This document shows, one piece after another, positions 63,991 to 64,000 of a stretch of DNA of 64,000 bases (positions are counted from its first letter, which is position 1; each line of letters opens with the position of its first letter). Origin of the DNA: Cladopsammia gracilis (lineage: Eukaryota; Cnidaria; Anthozoa; Scleractinia; Dendrophylliidae); assembly GCA_022457155.1 (NCBI GenBank), contig JAJGOT010000164.1:726001-790000 (forward strand), written 5' to 3'. The position numbers and the translations under genes were made by a program. Under the pieces are notes generated by a model. That model was not told the origin of the DNA. It made no database searches and saw only the letters and a program-made list of their open reading frames with translations.

Positions 63991-64000
63991 GTGCTCTTGA

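Overview
The window looks like nuclear DNA of an invertebrate animal, most likely a cnidarian such as a coral or sea anemone. The reasons are AT-rich non-coding DNA, a spliced gene with GT/AG borders, and a dense mix of satellite DNA, Ty3 and BEL retrotransposons, MITEs, an IS3EU-like DNA transposon and a Maverick/Polinton. There are no operons, ribosome binding sites, rRNA genes or CRISPR arrays of a bacterial kind. The taxon call is inference from element content only.

Layout. 1-3288 is a 90-bp satellite with a longer ~1.33-kb duplication inside it. 4055-17846 is a Ty3-type LTR retrotransposon with the unusual order gag-PR-INT-RT-RNaseH (Gmr1-like), broken by frameshifts. Its 5' LTR is split by a 7.4-kb IS3EU-like transposon (4441-11846) with long inverted ends, a perfect 6-bp target duplication (CTGTTC), an uninterrupted 402-aa DDE transposase and a HECT-type ubiquitin-ligase-like gene. 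Its 3' LTR is split by another ~0.9-kb insert. 17847-32410 is a graveyard of non-autonomous elements, several with readable target duplications: a 1-kb near-perfect palindrome (ATA), a 2.44-kb MULE-like element (9-bp TGTTCATTT) with a nested 441-bp element (8-bp CTTTATAC), 120-bp palindromic MITEs (TAA), a 1.46-kb element (CTAAAT) and a decayed BEL/Pao gag.

38199-39544 is the only convincing host gene: a two-exon gene for a small secreted Cys-containing protein, whose intron is almost filled by ~730 bp of TTCTG/TTCTC repeat. 39545-43838 holds a degenerate tandem repeat, a long palindrome, a TA microsatellite and a tRNA-derived SINE-like head.

43839-61207 is a Maverick/Polinton (virus-like) element. 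Two divergent gene blocks flank 50097-50202. Leftward genes: two paralogues of unknown function, a SAP plus Cys/His-repeat protein, a hydrophobic-segment protein, an acidic-tailed protein, a fibre-like pair and the packaging ATPase. Rightward genes: a coiled-coil protein, penton-like minor capsid protein, two small basic/hydrophobic proteins, major capsid protein, adenain-like protease, a zinc-ribbon mini-protein, a PLA2-like protein, chromodomain integrase and protein-primed DNA polymerase B. The element is a damaged copy: a MITE with a stop lies in the minor capsid gene, nonsense codons lie in the small capsid-associated gene and the protease, the polymerase lacks its C-terminus, and no terminal inverted repeats were found. 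Its most striking unexplained feature is a set of near-perfect hairpins at gene borders, several ending exactly at the next start codon. The last 2.8 kb has a ~110-bp tandem repeat and a foldback element running to the window edge.
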